From Streptomyces polyasparticus (GTDB lineage Bacteria; Actinomycetota; Actinomycetes; Streptomycetales; Streptomycetaceae), in contig NZ_JACTVJ010000032.1 in the NCBI RefSeq assembly GCF_014493765.1, forward strand, positions 1-64,000: a stretch of DNA of 64,000 bases, written 5' to 3'. Position numbers and translations under genes: made by a program. Positions 41,980 through 50,662 of the stretch are shown piece after piece (position 1 is the first letter of the stretch; each line of letters starts with the position of its first letter). The notes beneath the pieces were generated by a model. The model was not told where the DNA came from and searched no databases. It saw only the letters and a program-made list of their open reading frames with translations.

Positions 41980-42123
41980 TCAGCGACGCAAGAGCACAGG
42001 AATCACCCGAACCGTCAGCCCGGCGGGAACGGTGATCGTCCAGGTCCGGCCCGCGCCCATGTCGGTCAGCCCGACCTCCCGGTCACCGCGCTTCACGGCG
42101 ACGATGTCCGAATCGGCCCCCAC
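41980..42123 (-). pseudogene. 47-codon remnant of an unidentified gene
   Basis: Minus-strand frame VGADSDIVAVKRGDREVGLT, then DMGAGRTWTITVPAGLTVRV, then IPVLLRR and stop. Composition is protein-like and resembles the end of a beta-sandwich domain. It is open upstream to about 42167, across the helicase terminator, without an ATG. It has no ribosome site. It is boxed between two hairpins, so it is probably the tail of a deleted gene or a very small gene. Confidence 0.4.
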
Positions 42124-42127
42124 AAAG

Positions 42128-42159
42128 CAGCGGGCCCACCCCGAAGGGTGGACCCGCTG
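42128..42159 (-). terminator. Terminator of the DEAD-box helicase gene
   Basis: A 14-bp stem CAGCGGGCCCACCC / GGGTGGACCCGCTG (one mismatch) with a CGAA (TTCG on the coding strand) tetraloop, 28 bp after the helicase stop and followed by TTTG. Confidence 0.85.
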
Positions 42160-42187
42160 TTGTGACTAACAGGCGCTATGCCCGAGT

Positions 42188-44509
42188 TCAGCCGTTGCGC
42201 TTCCAGCGCGGCTTGTCCTCGCGGCGGCCGAAGGAGGACGAACCCGAACCGGGACGGTGGTCGCCGCCACGGTGGCTGTCGCGGTTGAACGGGCGGTCCG
42301 AGCCACGGTGACCGCCGCGGTTGTCACGGCTGTCGCGGTTGAACGGGCGGTCCGAGCCGCCACGGTGGTCACGGCGGAAGCCACCGCGGTCGCCGCCGCG
42401 GTCGTCACGGTTGAACGGACGGTCGTTGTCACGGCGCTCGAAGGGACGGCCACCACGGTCGTCACGGTTGAACGAACGCCCGCCACGGTCGCCGCCGCGG
42501 TCGTCGCGGTTGAAGCCGCCACCGCGGTTGTCACGACGGTCGTCGCGACGGAAGCCGCCACGGTCGCCACCGCGGTCGTCACGGTTGAACGAACGGCCGC
42601 CGCGGTCATCGCGGTTGAAACCGCCACGGTCGTTGTCACGGCGCTCGAAGGAACGGCCGCCGCGGTCGTCGCGGTTGAAACCGCCACCGCGGTTGTCACG
42701 ACGGTCGTCGCGACGGAAGCCGCCACGGTCGCCACCGCGGTCGTCACGGTTGAACGAACGGCCGCCGCGGTCATCGCGGTTGAAACCGCCACGGTCGTTG
42801 TCACGACGCTCGAAACCACGGTCACGGCGCTCGTAGTTGCCCCGCTCGTCACGGCGCTGCTGCGGACGCTCGGTGCGCTCGTACGAGGACGAGGGACGCT
42901 CGTACGAAGAGGACGGACGCTCGTACGAGGAAGCGGGACGCTCCTCGCGCACGGGCTGCTCCGCGACCTCGGCCACGGCCACGGCCACTTCCTCGACGAC
43001 GGCCTCGGCCGCACGCTCGGCGACGGCCGTCTCCAGGTCCTCGCCGCGCTCACGGGCGGCACGCGCGGTGAGGCGGTCGGCCTCCTCGCGCAGCTCGGCG
43101 GCGCGACGCTGCGCGCGCTCCAGCTCCTTGGTCAGACCGGCGACATCGCGCTCGGCCTGCTGAGCGGCCTTGTCCGCGGAGTCGGCCTGGACCTCGGTCA
43201 GCGAACGCGCACCGGTGATCTCGGCGACCTCCGGGTCGAAGACGCCCGCGCCGCCGACGATGTGACGCGTGGCGTCGACGCCGGCGTCCTCCATGAGGCG
43301 GAAGATCTGGCGGCGCTGGTGCGGCAGCGAGAGGGAGACGACCGTGCCGGAGCGGCCGGCACGGGCCGTACGACCGGAGCGGTGCAGGTAGTCCTTGTGG
43401 TCGCCGGCCGGGTCCACGTTCAGGACCAGGTCGATGCCGTCGACGTGGATGCCGCGGGCGGCGACGTCGGTGGCGACCAGGGCGTTGACGTAGCCCTTCT
43501 TGAAGTCCTCGAGGACGCGGGTACGTGCGCCCTGCGTCATACCGCCGTGCAGCGCGTCGGCCTTCACACCGGCGTCGCACAGCTGCTCGGCGATACGGTC
43601 GGCGCCCAGCTGGGTGCGGACGAAGATGATCGTGCGGCCCTTGCGCGCGGCGATCGCGGCGGTGACCGGAGCCTTGTCGCGGGGCTTCACGATGAGGATG
43701 TGGTGCGTCATGGTCGTGACGTTGCCCTGGGCACTGTCGACCTCGTGCGTCACCGGGTTGTTCAGGTAGCGCTTGACCAGCGTGGAGATCTCGTTCTCCA
43801 TCGTGGCCGAGAACAGCATGCGCTGGCCGCCGGCCGGCACCTGGTCGAGCAGCTCGGTGACCTCGGGCAGGAAGCCCAGGTCGGCCATCTGGTCGGCCTC
43901 GTCGAGCACGGCGACCTCGACGTTCTCGAGCGAGCACGCGCCACGGTTGATCAGGTCGCGCAGACGGCCCGGGGTGGCGACGAGGATGTCGACGCCGCGC
44001 TCGAGCGCGTAGATCTGGTTGCCCATGGACGTACCGCCGCAGACGACCTTCATCTTCAGGCCGAGGACGTCGCCGTACGGCTGGAGCGCGTCGGCCACCT
44101 GCATGGCGAGCTCACGGGTCGGCGTGAGGATGACACCGCGCGGCTTGTGCTTCTCGGTGCGGCCCTCGGTGAGGCGGGACAGCAGCGGCAGACCGAAGGA
44201 GAGGGTCTTGCCGGAGCCGGTACGGCCGCGGCCGAGGATGTCCTTGCCGGCCAGGGCGTCCGGGATGGTCGCGGCCTGGATCGGGAAGGGGGTGGTCACA
44301 CCGTTCTGCGCGAGCTTGCGCACGACGCCCTCGGGCAGACCGAGGTCCGCGAAAGTGACATTAGCGGCTTCCGCCGCGGGGACCTCGGGAGCGGCGGGGG
44401 TCTCGTCGGCCTCGACGACGGTCTCGACAGCGGCCTCAGCCGCGTCGACGATCGCCTCGTCCTCGGCGGACGCGGGCATGACGGAGTGATCTGTACTGAA
44501 AGTGGACAT
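42188..44509 (-). CDS. DEAD-box RNA helicase with Arg/Gly/Asp-rich repeat tail
   Basis: A 773-residue ATP-dependent RNA helicase. An acidic/Ala N-terminus (1-50) is followed by core domain 1 (about 55-260: Q motif with PFPIQAATIP, GRGRTGSGKTL, PTRELAMQ, VLDEADQM, FSATM) and core domain 2 (about 275-410: IIFVRTQLGAD, TDVAARGIHVDGI, YLHRSGRTARAG). A Glu/Ala coiled coil lies at about 450-540. Three SYERPSS units precede about 200 residues of FNRDDRGG / FERRDNDRGG / FRRDDRRDNRGG repeats. Such tails bind RNA non-specifically. The family acts in mRNA decay, ribosome assembly and cold adaptation. The start at ATG 44509 is used; upstream codons lack support. Confidence 0.93.
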   Translation of the reverse strand: MSTFSTDHSVMPASAEDEAIVDAAEAAVETVVEADETPAAPEVPAAEAANVTFADLGLPEGVVRKLAQNGVTTPFPIQAATIPDALAGKDILGRGRTGSGKTLSFGLPLLSRLTEGRTEKHKPRGVILTPTRELAMQVADALQPYGDVLGLKMKVVCGGTSMGNQIYALERGVDILVATPGRLRDLINRGACSLENVEVAVLDEADQMADLGFLPEVTELLDQVPAGGQRMLFSATMENEISTLVKRYLNNPVTHEVDSAQGNVTTMTHHILIVKPRDKAPVTAAIAARKGRTIIFVRTQLGADRIAEQLCDAGVKADALHGGMTQGARTRVLEDFKKGYVNALVATDVAARGIHVDGIDLVLNVDPAGDHKDYLHRSGRTARAGRSGTVVSLSLPHQRRQIFRLMEDAGVDATRHIVGGAGVFDPEVAEITGARSLTEVQADSADKAAQQAERDVAGLTKELERAQRRAAELREEADRLTARAARERGEDLETAVAERAAEAVVEEVAVAVAEVAEQPVREERPASSYERPSSSYERPSSSYERTERPQQRRDERGNYERRDRGFERRDNDRGGFNRDDRGGRSFNRDDRGGDRGGFRRDDRRDNRGGGFNRDDRGGRSFERRDNDRGGFNRDDRGGRSFNRDDRGGDRGGFRRDDRRDNRGGGFNRDDRGGDRGGRSFNRDDRGGRPFERRDNDRPFNRDDRGGDRGGFRRDHRGGSDRPFNRDSRDNRGGHRGSDRPFNRDSHRGGDHRPGSGSSSFGRREDKPRWKRNG
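42240..42840. repeat. Degenerate DNA repeats encoding the helicase RGG-like tail
   Basis: Units of 24-33 bp (built on CCGCGGTCGTCACGGTTGAA) recur at least a dozen times, including a duplicated block of roughly 150 bp (about 42515-42620 versus 42680-42800) with near-identical sequence. Length is likely to differ between strains. Confidence 0.8.
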
Positions 44510-44760
44510 GCGAAACTGCAACCTCTCGGAGTCTCGGCACGCGCCCATAACTCCGTGAAGTCACAACTTCGACCGCCTCAATGCGGTCCAGTCACGGCAA
44601 GGGAGAGTACGCGCCTCACGGCGCTCTCTCTGCTGGCGCCGGGCAAATGGGATCAAACGATCTACCACTGTACGCACCCTCCGCACCAAAAGGCAAACCG
44701 GGTCCCTTGACGGGCCGCCGGGCACGGGTGTAAGCGCAGGTCAGCCCGGAGGTTTTGCTG
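44510..44760. other. Helicase leader / intergenic region
   Basis: This 251-bp stretch upstream of the DEAD-box gene holds no gene. A hairpin GAGAG-TAC-GCGCC-TCAC-GGCGC-T-CTCTC lies at about 44603-44630, about 100 bp before the start. Long structured leaders are common for cold-responsive helicase genes, so this may be regulatory. Confidence 0.4.
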
Positions 44761-45276
44761 TTACGCCGGACCCCGCTGAGGCGAAGGCTCCCGCTCCTGG
44801 ATCTCCTCGTACCGCTTCTCCTGCGACAGCTGCGTCTGCGCTCCGGCCGAGTCCGTCGGCTGCGGCGAGGGCTCCTCGCTCGGCGTCGGGGTCGGCGTGG
44901 GCTCCGGCTCGGGGGGCGCCTCGGACGGGGTGGGCTTCGGGTCCTTCGTGCGCGTCTTCGTCGGCGTCGGCTTCACCTCGCCGGGACCCGCGGAGGGCTT
45001 GGCGCTCCCGGACGGCGAGGCGCTGGGCGTACCGGAGGCGGACGCGCTCGGGCTCGCCCCGTTCTTCGCGGCGGGCTGCTGCCCGCCGCGCGCACCGCCC
45101 GAGACCACCGCGCCCCCGTCGGGCCCGGTCCCGTCGCCCTGCTGCGACGAGGTCGGACCCGGCGCGGGCTTGTCCCCGTCGCCCCCGAGGCTCACGCACC
45201 CCGCGCTCGCCGCGACCGCGAGCAGCACGGCGGCCCAGCGCAGTGAACGGCGGTCGGGAAAGGGCAGCTGGCGCAC
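44761..45276 (-). CDS. Proline/serine-rich lipoprotein
   Basis: A 171-residue putative lipoprotein. The signal peptide with lipobox (LLAVAASAGC, Cys about 28) starts at the GTG 45276 after GGAGGTGCCGCC. The mature part is a low-complexity Ser/Ala/Pro/Thr stretch (TPSASPSGSAKPS, PTPTPTPSEEPSPQP) ending in a charged helix (QEKRYEEIQERE). There is no globular domain. Such tails span the cell wall. It is divergent from the small metallopeptidase gene. Function unknown. Confidence 0.75.
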   Translation of the reverse strand: MRQLPFPDRRSLRWAAVLLAVAASAGCVSLGGDGDKPAPGPTSSQQGDGTGPDGGAVVSGGARGGQQPAAKNGASPSASASGTPSASPSGSAKPSAGPGEVKPTPTKTRTKDPKPTPSEAPPEPEPTPTPTPSEEPSPQPTDSAGAQTQLSQEKRYEEIQEREPSPQRGPA

Positions 45277-45483
45277 GGCGGCACCTCCGGGGCGCGGCGA
45301 TCGGGATCGCCGTGCCCAACTCCCGTACGGCGTAAGAAGACACGCATGCGGTCGGCGCGGGACAGAAGCGGAACACAAGCAGGACACAACAGAGCCGGAC
45401 GGCGACGGGAAGAGACCGGAAGAGACCGGCACCACGCCCACACCCGCCCGACGAAATCCGGCCGGGTCCCGGACAATGGCCCT

Positions 45484-45834
45484 GTGCTGGAGATGACGCG
45501 TGAAGCCTTCGAAGAGCTGGTGAGCGATGCGCTCGACCGGATCCCGCCGGAACTGGCCCGGGTCATGGACAACGTGGCGGTGTTCGTGGAGGACGAACCC
45601 CCCGCCGACGACCCCGAACTGCTCGGCCTCTACGAGGGCACCCCGCTGACCGACCGCGGCGAGTGGTACGCGGGCGTCCTGCCGGACCGCATCTCCGTCT
45701 ACATGGGCCCCACCCTGCGGTACTGCGAGACCCCCGAGGACGTGGTCCACGAGGTCGCGGTCACCGTGGTCCACGAGATCGCGCACCACTTCGGCATCGA
45801 GGACGACCGGCTGCACGAGCTGGGCTGGGGCTGA
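45484..45834 (+). CDS. Small zinicin-like metallopeptidase
   Basis: A 116-residue conserved actinobacterial protein with a zinc-protease motif VVHEIAHHFGIEDDRLHELGWG (quoted in parts: VVHEIAHHFGI, EDDRLHELGWG, about 95-116). This HExxHxxGxxD pattern is typical of the minimal zincins. Upstream residues DNVAVFVEDEPPADDPELLG and YEGTPLTDRGEWY are highly characteristic of the family. The GTG start at 45484 is chosen because MTREAFEEL begins three codons later. Cytoplasmic; substrate unknown. Confidence 0.88.
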   Translation: MLEMTREAFEELVSDALDRIPPELARVMDNVAVFVEDEPPADDPELLGLYEGTPLTDRGEWYAGVLPDRISVYMGPTLRYCETPEDVVHEVAVTVVHEIAHHFGIEDDRLHELGWG

Positions 45835-45896
45835 CCTTCCCGCAGCGTCTCCTCTCGCGGGGCATAACCCCGCACCCGTACGGGCATACGCGCACA

Positions 45897-47522
45897 ATGG
45901 CCCGCGACCTGTACGCCGCCATGGCCCGCATACGCAACGCGACAGCGCGCATGCGGCGCGCAGCAGGTCCTGTCGGAAGGACTCTCGCGCGCACGCCCGC
46001 CACGCTGCTCCGCCACTACCGCGCCCGTCATCCGCATCCCGTCCCCGAGCTGGTCCACCCGCCGCATCCGTACGCCCGCGCGCTCGGCATGGTCGCCGTC
46101 GTGCTGCTCGGGGCGTGGCTGGGGCTGCTGATCGTGGGCAGTGTGCGCACCCCGGTCGGTCCGATGGACACCAAGATGACGTTGCGCCCTTCCGCCACCG
46201 GCGGCACGAAGATCAACGTTTCGCCGCTCGGCGCCCTCGAACTCGAATCCCACCGCGCCCCGATCCGCCTCGACGTCGACGTCGACCGCCTCGATCCGGT
46301 CCGCGCCCAGGCCCTGGTCGACCACCCCGAGCGCTTCTCGGGACTGCAGGACGAGGTCGCCGCCGACGTCGTCTCCGGCACCCGCGACCTGGCGCTGCGC
46401 TCCTGCATCGCGGTGGTCTCCGGCGCCACCGCCCTCGGCCTCGCGGTCTACCGCACCCCGCGCCGCGCGCTCGCGGCCGGCGGCACCGCGCTCGCGCTGC
46501 TCGCGGCCTCCGGGCTCACGGCCTTCGCCACGTGGAACCCCAAGTCGGTCCTGGAGCCGAAGTTCTCCGGACTGCTCGCCTCCGCCCCGTCCCTCGTCGG
46601 CAACGCGCGCAGCATCGTCACCGAATTCGACGTCTACCAGAAGGAGTTGGCGCGCCTGGTCACCAATGTCACCAAGCTGTACGACGCCGCCTCCACGCTC
46701 CCCCAGTACGCGGCCGACCCCACCACGATCCGCGTCCTGCACGTCTCCGACATCCACCTCAACCCCGCCGCGTGGCAGATCATCGGCTCCCTCGTCGAGC
46801 AGTACGACATCGACCTGATCATCGACTCCGGCGACACGATGGACCACGGCAGCGCCGCCGAGAACGCCTTCCTCGATCCGGTCGAGGACCTCGGCGCCCC
46901 GTACGTCTGGGTCCGCGGCAACCACGACTCGGAGGCGACCCAGGCGTATCTGGAGGGCCTGGAGAACACCCACGTCCTGGACGACGGCGAGGCGGTGAGC
47001 GTCGCGGGGCTGCGCATCGCGGGCATCGGCGACCCGCAGTACACCCCGGACCGCTCGGTGGCCGCCGAAGGCGATCCGGCGGAGGAGATCGCCGGCGCGA
47101 CGCTGGCCTCGGCCCTGTGGTCGCAGCGCGCCCGCGGCACGCCCGTCGACGTCGCGGTGGCCCACAACCCGGTGGCGGCCCGGATGACCGACGGCGCGGT
47201 GCCGCTCGTGCTCGCCGGGCACGTCCACCACCAGGAGATGGAGGTCATGGAGCGCGGCACCCGGCTCCGTATCGAGGGCTCGACGGGCGGCAGCGGGCTG
47301 CGGGCGGTCGAGGTCGACGAGGGGGACGAGCCCGACCCCATCGAGACCTCGGTGCTCTACCTCGACCGCGACACCAAGCACCTCCAGGCCTGGGACGAGA
47401 TCCGCCTCGGCGGTCTCGGCCTGACAAAAGCCGAGGTCAGCCGCCATCTTCCGGAGGAGAACACCCCGGGCGCGACCCCGTCGGGAACACCTCCTGCCAC
47501 GCGCTCGGGCGGAGGACCGTAA
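45897..47522 (+). CDS. Membrane-anchored metallophosphoesterase
   Basis: A 541-residue protein. A basic N-terminus precedes the hydrophobic segment ALGMVAVVLLGAWLGLLIVGS (about 62-82). A second pair of hydrophobic segments lies at about 165-215. The C-terminal calcineurin-like domain (about 270-500) has all metal motifs: VSDIHLNP, DSGDTMDHGS, VRGNHDSEA, VAHNPVAAR and AGHVHHQE. The end is Pro/Thr-rich. It could act on cell-envelope phosphoesters or nucleotides. It follows the metallopeptidase gene on the same strand after 62 bp and may be co-transcribed. Confidence 0.9.
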   Translation: MARDLYAAMARIRNATARMRRAAGPVGRTLARTPATLLRHYRARHPHPVPELVHPPHPYARALGMVAVVLLGAWLGLLIVGSVRTPVGPMDTKMTLRPSATGGTKINVSPLGALELESHRAPIRLDVDVDRLDPVRAQALVDHPERFSGLQDEVAADVVSGTRDLALRSCIAVVSGATALGLAVYRTPRRALAAGGTALALLAASGLTAFATWNPKSVLEPKFSGLLASAPSLVGNARSIVTEFDVYQKELARLVTNVTKLYDAASTLPQYAADPTTIRVLHVSDIHLNPAAWQIIGSLVEQYDIDLIIDSGDTMDHGSAAENAFLDPVEDLGAPYVWVRGNHDSEATQAYLEGLENTHVLDDGEAVSVAGLRIAGIGDPQYTPDRSVAAEGDPAEEIAGATLASALWSQRARGTPVDVAVAHNPVAARMTDGAVPLVLAGHVHHQEMEVMERGTRLRIEGSTGGSGLRAVEVDEGDEPDPIETSVLYLDRDTKHLQAWDEIRLGGLGLTKAEVSRHLPEENTPGATPSGTPPATRSGGGP

Positions 47523-47602
47523 ACCGTTTTGGCGATACCTCCCCCCATCCCATATGCTTCTCACGTCCCCGACGCGCTGCGAAGCGCCCAGGCGGGCCGA
47601 TA

Positions 47603-47675
47603 GCCCTCATCGTCTAGCGGCCTAGGACGCCGCCCTTTCAAGGCGGTAGCACGGGTTCGAATCCCGTTGGGGGCA
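47603..47675 (+). tRNA. tRNA-Glu (UUC)
   Basis: A 73-nt cloverleaf beginning GCCCTCATCGTCTAG with anticodon loop CTTTCAA and T-arm ACGGGTTCGAATCCCGT. First of a three-tRNA cluster. Confidence 0.96.
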
Positions 47676-47713
47676 CGCAACACCCTGTGCGACACTTAGT
47701 CGCGCAACAGCTT

Positions 47714-47788
47714 GGTCCTGTGGAGCAGTTTGGAGTGCTCGCCACCCTGTCAAGGTGGAGGCCGCGGGTTCAAATCCCGTCAGGACCG
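47714..47788 (+). tRNA. tRNA-Asp (GUC), copy 1
   Basis: A 75-nt cloverleaf GGTCCTGTGGAGCAGTTTGG... with anticodon loop CTGTCAA. Identical to the copy at 55763-55837. Confidence 0.96.
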
Positions 47789-47811
47789 CTGAGATTCCTC
47801 GTGAATCTCGT

Positions 47812-47885
47812 GGCTGGGTAGCTCAGTTGGTACGAGCGTCCGCCTGAAAAGCGGAAGGTCGCCGGTTCGACCCCGGCCCCAGCCA
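47812..47885 (+). tRNA. tRNA-Phe (GAA)
   Basis: A 74-nt cloverleaf GGCTGGGTAGCTCAGTTGG... with anticodon loop CTGAAAA. Last gene of the Glu-Asp-Phe cluster. Confidence 0.95.
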
Positions 47886-47890
47886 CCGTC

Positions 47891-47928
47891 GCAGAAGTCC
47901 CGCCGAGTCCGCTCGGCGGGACTTCTGC
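47891..47928. terminator. Terminator of the tRNA cluster
   Basis: A perfect 17-bp stem (GCAGAAGTCCCGCCGAG / CTCGGCGGGACTTCTGC) with a TCCG loop, followed by TTTGG. It also faces the convergent lipoprotein gene. Confidence 0.9.
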
Positions 47929-47949
47929 TTTGGTGCTCGCGTCCGGTCC

Positions 47950-48459
47950 TCAGATCAGCAGACCGAAGCAGTGGTCGTAGCGCCACCAGCCCGCCTCGCG
48001 CACCCACTGTTCCGTCCGGTCGAACTTGGGGTCGGGGCCGACTCCGTACGTCACGACCACCCGGTCACCCACCATGCGCTGCACCTCGAATCTGCGCAGG
48101 TAGTAGCGCTCGTGGTGGACGTTGCCGCGCCGCGCGCGCTCCAGGAGCACGGCGAAGCCGGCCTTGGTGTCCTGCTTGCGGCACTCCTTGGACAGCATCG
48201 CCCAGCCGGCGTCCACATCGGGTTCGAAGTAGGCGGCGGTGTAGGCGCCCACGGCCTGCTCGATCTCGTTGAGCTCCGCGGCGGAAGGCATCTGCGGCGC
48301 CGTGTTCCGGCCCGCGGCACCGGGCGTCCGCGACGCGTCCGGCCGGCCACCGGAGCGCTCGCCGTCCCCGCCACCCCCGCCGTCCCCGGTGCACGCGCCG
48401 AGTGCCAGCAGCAGTGCGGCAGTTGTGGCCGTGACGTTGGTGCGCGTACGCCTCCGCAT
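47950..48459 (-). CDS. Lipoprotein of unknown function
   Basis: A 169-residue lipoprotein. The signal peptide MRRRTRTNVTATTAALLLAL with lipobox LALGAC (Cys about 23) is followed by a Gly/Asp-rich spacer. A globular part (about 65-169) contains EIEQAVGAYTAAYFEPDVDA and RMVGDRVVVTYGVG with a Trp-rich end (EQWVREAGWWRYDHCFG). It resembles the small NTF2-like or DUF-type lipoproteins of actinomycetes, but I cannot name a family. The ATG follows GGGGGG. Convergent with the tRNA cluster. Confidence 0.78.
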   Translation of the reverse strand: MRRRTRTNVTATTAALLLALGACTGDGGGGGDGERSGGRPDASRTPGAAGRNTAPQMPSAAELNEIEQAVGAYTAAYFEPDVDAGWAMLSKECRKQDTKAGFAVLLERARRGNVHHERYYLRRFEVQRMVGDRVVVTYGVGPDPKFDRTEQWVREAGWWRYDHCFGLLI

Positions 48460-48661
48460 GAGCCCCCCGGATCGCAACAGATCACGCGACTCGTGATCCC
48501 CCGCCAGGATCATGCCACCCGCCCGCCCACATCCTCTGGTCTTCTCGCCCTGCCTGCCGGACACTCGCCAGGCGAGCGAAGGTCATGCAGGGAAGGGCTG
48601 TCGGCGGCCGGGGTCGAGCCGGTGAACGTGGACTACGACCGGTACGGGGAGGGGACAGCGC

Positions 48662-48988
48662 ATGATGCAGCACTGGCCGGAAGGGACGCGGGCGGATCCG
48701 GATGCGGCGCGGGATCGGTACGAAGGCGATGTGCGGGAGGCGCGCGCTGCGGTGCGTGAGGTGTTCCGGGTGGAACTGCCGGTCGCTCACCTGGGGTTGG
48801 GAATCGTGCTCGTCGCCTGCGCCGCCATGAGCGTGTTCTGGTCGCCGGTGGGGAGCGGGGTGGTCGCGGGAGCCTTCGCCGCCCTGTTCCTGGCCGCCCT
48901 GGCCGTGACCCTGTTCCGCGGTCGCCGGGGGTGGGCGGCTGTCCTTGCCACGTACAAGTTCAGCTTCGGCTGGGCGAATTGGGTCTAG
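48662..48988 (+). CDS. Small two-segment membrane protein
   Basis: A 108-residue protein after a GGGGAGGGG site. The N-terminal half is soluble (MMQHWPEGTRADPDAARDRY). Two hydrophobic segments (about 45-60 LGLGIVLVACAAMSVFW and 66-86 VAGAFAALFLAALAVTLF) follow. The C-terminus ends with FSFGWANWV. No family recognised. Convergent with the CcdA-like gene. Confidence 0.65.
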   Translation: MMQHWPEGTRADPDAARDRYEGDVREARAAVREVFRVELPVAHLGLGIVLVACAAMSVFWSPVGSGVVAGAFAALFLAALAVTLFRGRRGWAAVLATYKFSFGWANWV

Positions 48989-49022
48989 GGCGGGCGGCCC
49001 CACACCCCCACTCCCCGTCCCC

Positions 49023-49868
49023 TTACCCCTCCGCGACCACCCCCGTACGCCCTCTCCGCCGCCACCCCCGCACGCCGAAGAACACCCCGACCGCAGCCAC
49101 CACACCCATCAGCACAGCCCAGTCCGGCACCGCGTCGCCCGCCTCGCGTGCCCAGCGTTCGGCCGTGAACGAGGCGTCCACGGACAGCAGTCCGGGCAGC
49201 GCCGTCGTGCCGTCGAAGGCCAGGAACAGGGTTCCGAGCAGGACGAAGAACAGGCCCGAGGCCAGGGACGTGGTGTGCAACGAGAAGCGGCCGGCGCGCA
49301 GTTCGCGCCCGCGCAGCCAGCGGCGCCGGCCGAGCGCGAAGCGGTCCCACAGCAGGGCGAGCAGGAACAACGGGGCCGCCATGCCAAGGGCGTACACGGC
49401 GAGCAGCGCGCCCCCGTACCCCGGGTTGCCGCCCAGCGCCGCCACCGTCAGGACGCTGCCCAGGATCGGGCCGGCGCAGAAGCCGGCCAGGCCGTAGACC
49501 GCGCCGAGCGCGTAGACGGAGAGTGCGGTGGTGGGGCGGATGCGGCCGGACAGTTCCGCCATACGGCGCGACGCGAAGCCGAGGCCCAGGATCTGCAGCA
49601 CACCGAGCGCGATGATCAGCCAGCCGCCGAGTTGGACGAGCAGCTCACGGTTGCCGTAGAAGAAGCGGCCCGCGTACGAGCCCGCCGCGCCCAGCGGGAC
49701 GAGGGTGGTCGCCAGGCCCAGGTAGAAGATGCCCGTACGGGCGAGGAGCCGGGACGGGGAGTCGATGGTGTACGCGAAGAAGGCCGGCAGGAGCAGCGCG
49801 CTGCAGGGGCTGAGGAGCGCGAGCAGTCCGCCGAGGAAGGCCGCCAAGTAGCCGATGTCCGCCGTCAC
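49023..49868 (-). CDS. CcdA/DsbD-type thiol-disulfide membrane transporter
   Basis: A 281-residue protein with about seven hydrophobic segments. The first has LLALLSPCSALLLPAFFAY, where CcdA has a redox-active Cys after Pro; the partner Cys lies in AGFCAGPILGSVL (about 140). These two membrane Cys are the electron-relay pair of the family. It passes reducing power across the membrane to extracytoplasmic thioredoxin-like proteins. The GTG start overlaps the stop of the DsbA-like gene (GTGA), so translation is coupled. The tail from about 245 is a basic membrane end. Confidence 0.9.
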   Translation of the reverse strand: MTADIGYLAAFLGGLLALLSPCSALLLPAFFAYTIDSPSRLLARTGIFYLGLATTLVPLGAAGSYAGRFFYGNRELLVQLGGWLIIALGVLQILGLGFASRRMAELSGRIRPTTALSVYALGAVYGLAGFCAGPILGSVLTVAALGGNPGYGGALLAVYALGMAAPLFLLALLWDRFALGRRRWLRGRELRAGRFSLHTTSLASGLFFVLLGTLFLAFDGTTALPGLLSVDASFTAERWAREAGDAVPDWAVLMGVVAAVGVFFGVRGWRRRGRTGVVAEG

Positions 49869-50623
49869 TTGGCGCCTCCGGCGGCGGTGGCGAGTGCCGC
49901 GTCGATCGCCTGCGTGAAGGTCTCGGCCGGCTGCGCGCCCGCGATCGGGCGGCCGTTGATCAGGAAGGACGGGGTCGAGGTGGCGCCCAGACCGTAGGCC
50001 TCCTCCTGGTCACGGGAGACGGCCTTGCGCGCGTCCTCGCTCGCCACATCCCGTACGAAACAGTCCACGTCCGCGACGCCCGCCTGCCGCGCCAGCGCCT
50101 TCAGCCGGTCGTCACCGAACCCCTTCTCCTTCGCCCCCTCCTCGTACGCCGCCGCGTGGAACTCCCAGAACTTCCCCTGCTGCCCGGCCGCCCACGCACC
50201 GCGCGCCGCCGCCTCGGACTCCTCGCCGAAGATCGGGAAGTTGCGCCACTCGATCCGCAGCTTGCCCGCGTCCACGTACTTCTTCACGAGGTCCGGCTCG
50301 GTGTCCCGGGCGAACTTGCCGCAGAAGCCGCAGCGGAAGTCCGCGTACTCGATCAGCACGACCGGTGCGTCGGCGCGGCCCTGGGCGAGCGGGTCCTTCG
50401 CGTCGCGCCGGGCGAGCTTCGCGAGCTGTGCGTAGGTGTCGTCCTGCGGGGCGGGCGACACCTCGGCGACGGCGTCCGAAGAGGACGGGCCGGAGGCGGT
50501 CGCTTCCGGCTTGGTCGCCGAGTACGAGAACCAGCCGAAGAGCAGCGCCGCGGCGACGACGCCCGAGCCGATGGCCAGGTTGCGCTTCTTCGTACGGGCA
50601 GGGGTCGTGGAGGGGTTGGACAT
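49865..50623 (-). CDS. DsbA-family thioredoxin-like oxidoreductase, membrane-anchored
   Basis: A 252-residue protein with an N-terminal anchor (about 15-34, NLAIGSGVVAAALLFGWFSY) and an extracytoplasmic DsbA/DsbG-like domain (about 60-250). The redox motif is CGFC in YADFRCGFCGKFARDTEP (near 97); the conserved cis-Pro region is GATSTPSFLINGRPI (near 222). It would form or isomerise disulfides in secreted proteins. It sits between a CPVC membrane protein upstream and a CcdA-like transporter downstream, overlapping the latter by four bases, so all three probably form one redox operon. Confidence 0.92.
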   Translation of the reverse strand: MSNPSTTPARTKKRNLAIGSGVVAAALLFGWFSYSATKPEATASGPSSSDAVAEVSPAPQDDTYAQLAKLARRDAKDPLAQGRADAPVVLIEYADFRCGFCGKFARDTEPDLVKKYVDAGKLRIEWRNFPIFGEESEAAARGAWAAGQQGKFWEFHAAAYEEGAKEKGFGDDRLKALARQAGVADVDCFVRDVASEDARKAVSRDQEEAYGLGATSTPSFLINGRPIAGAQPAETFTQAIDAALATAAGGAK

Positions 50624-50662
50624 GGAGCACTCCCAAAGGAAGAGAGAAAGAAGAGGGGAAGG

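Noticed and set aside
42257-44710. 817-codon open frame on the plus strand opposite the DEAD-box helicase, with VVTVERT/VAVETAT repeats
   Set aside because: It is the mirror of the helicase repeat tail; the minus strand has every helicase motif, a start and a terminator, while the plus frame has none.
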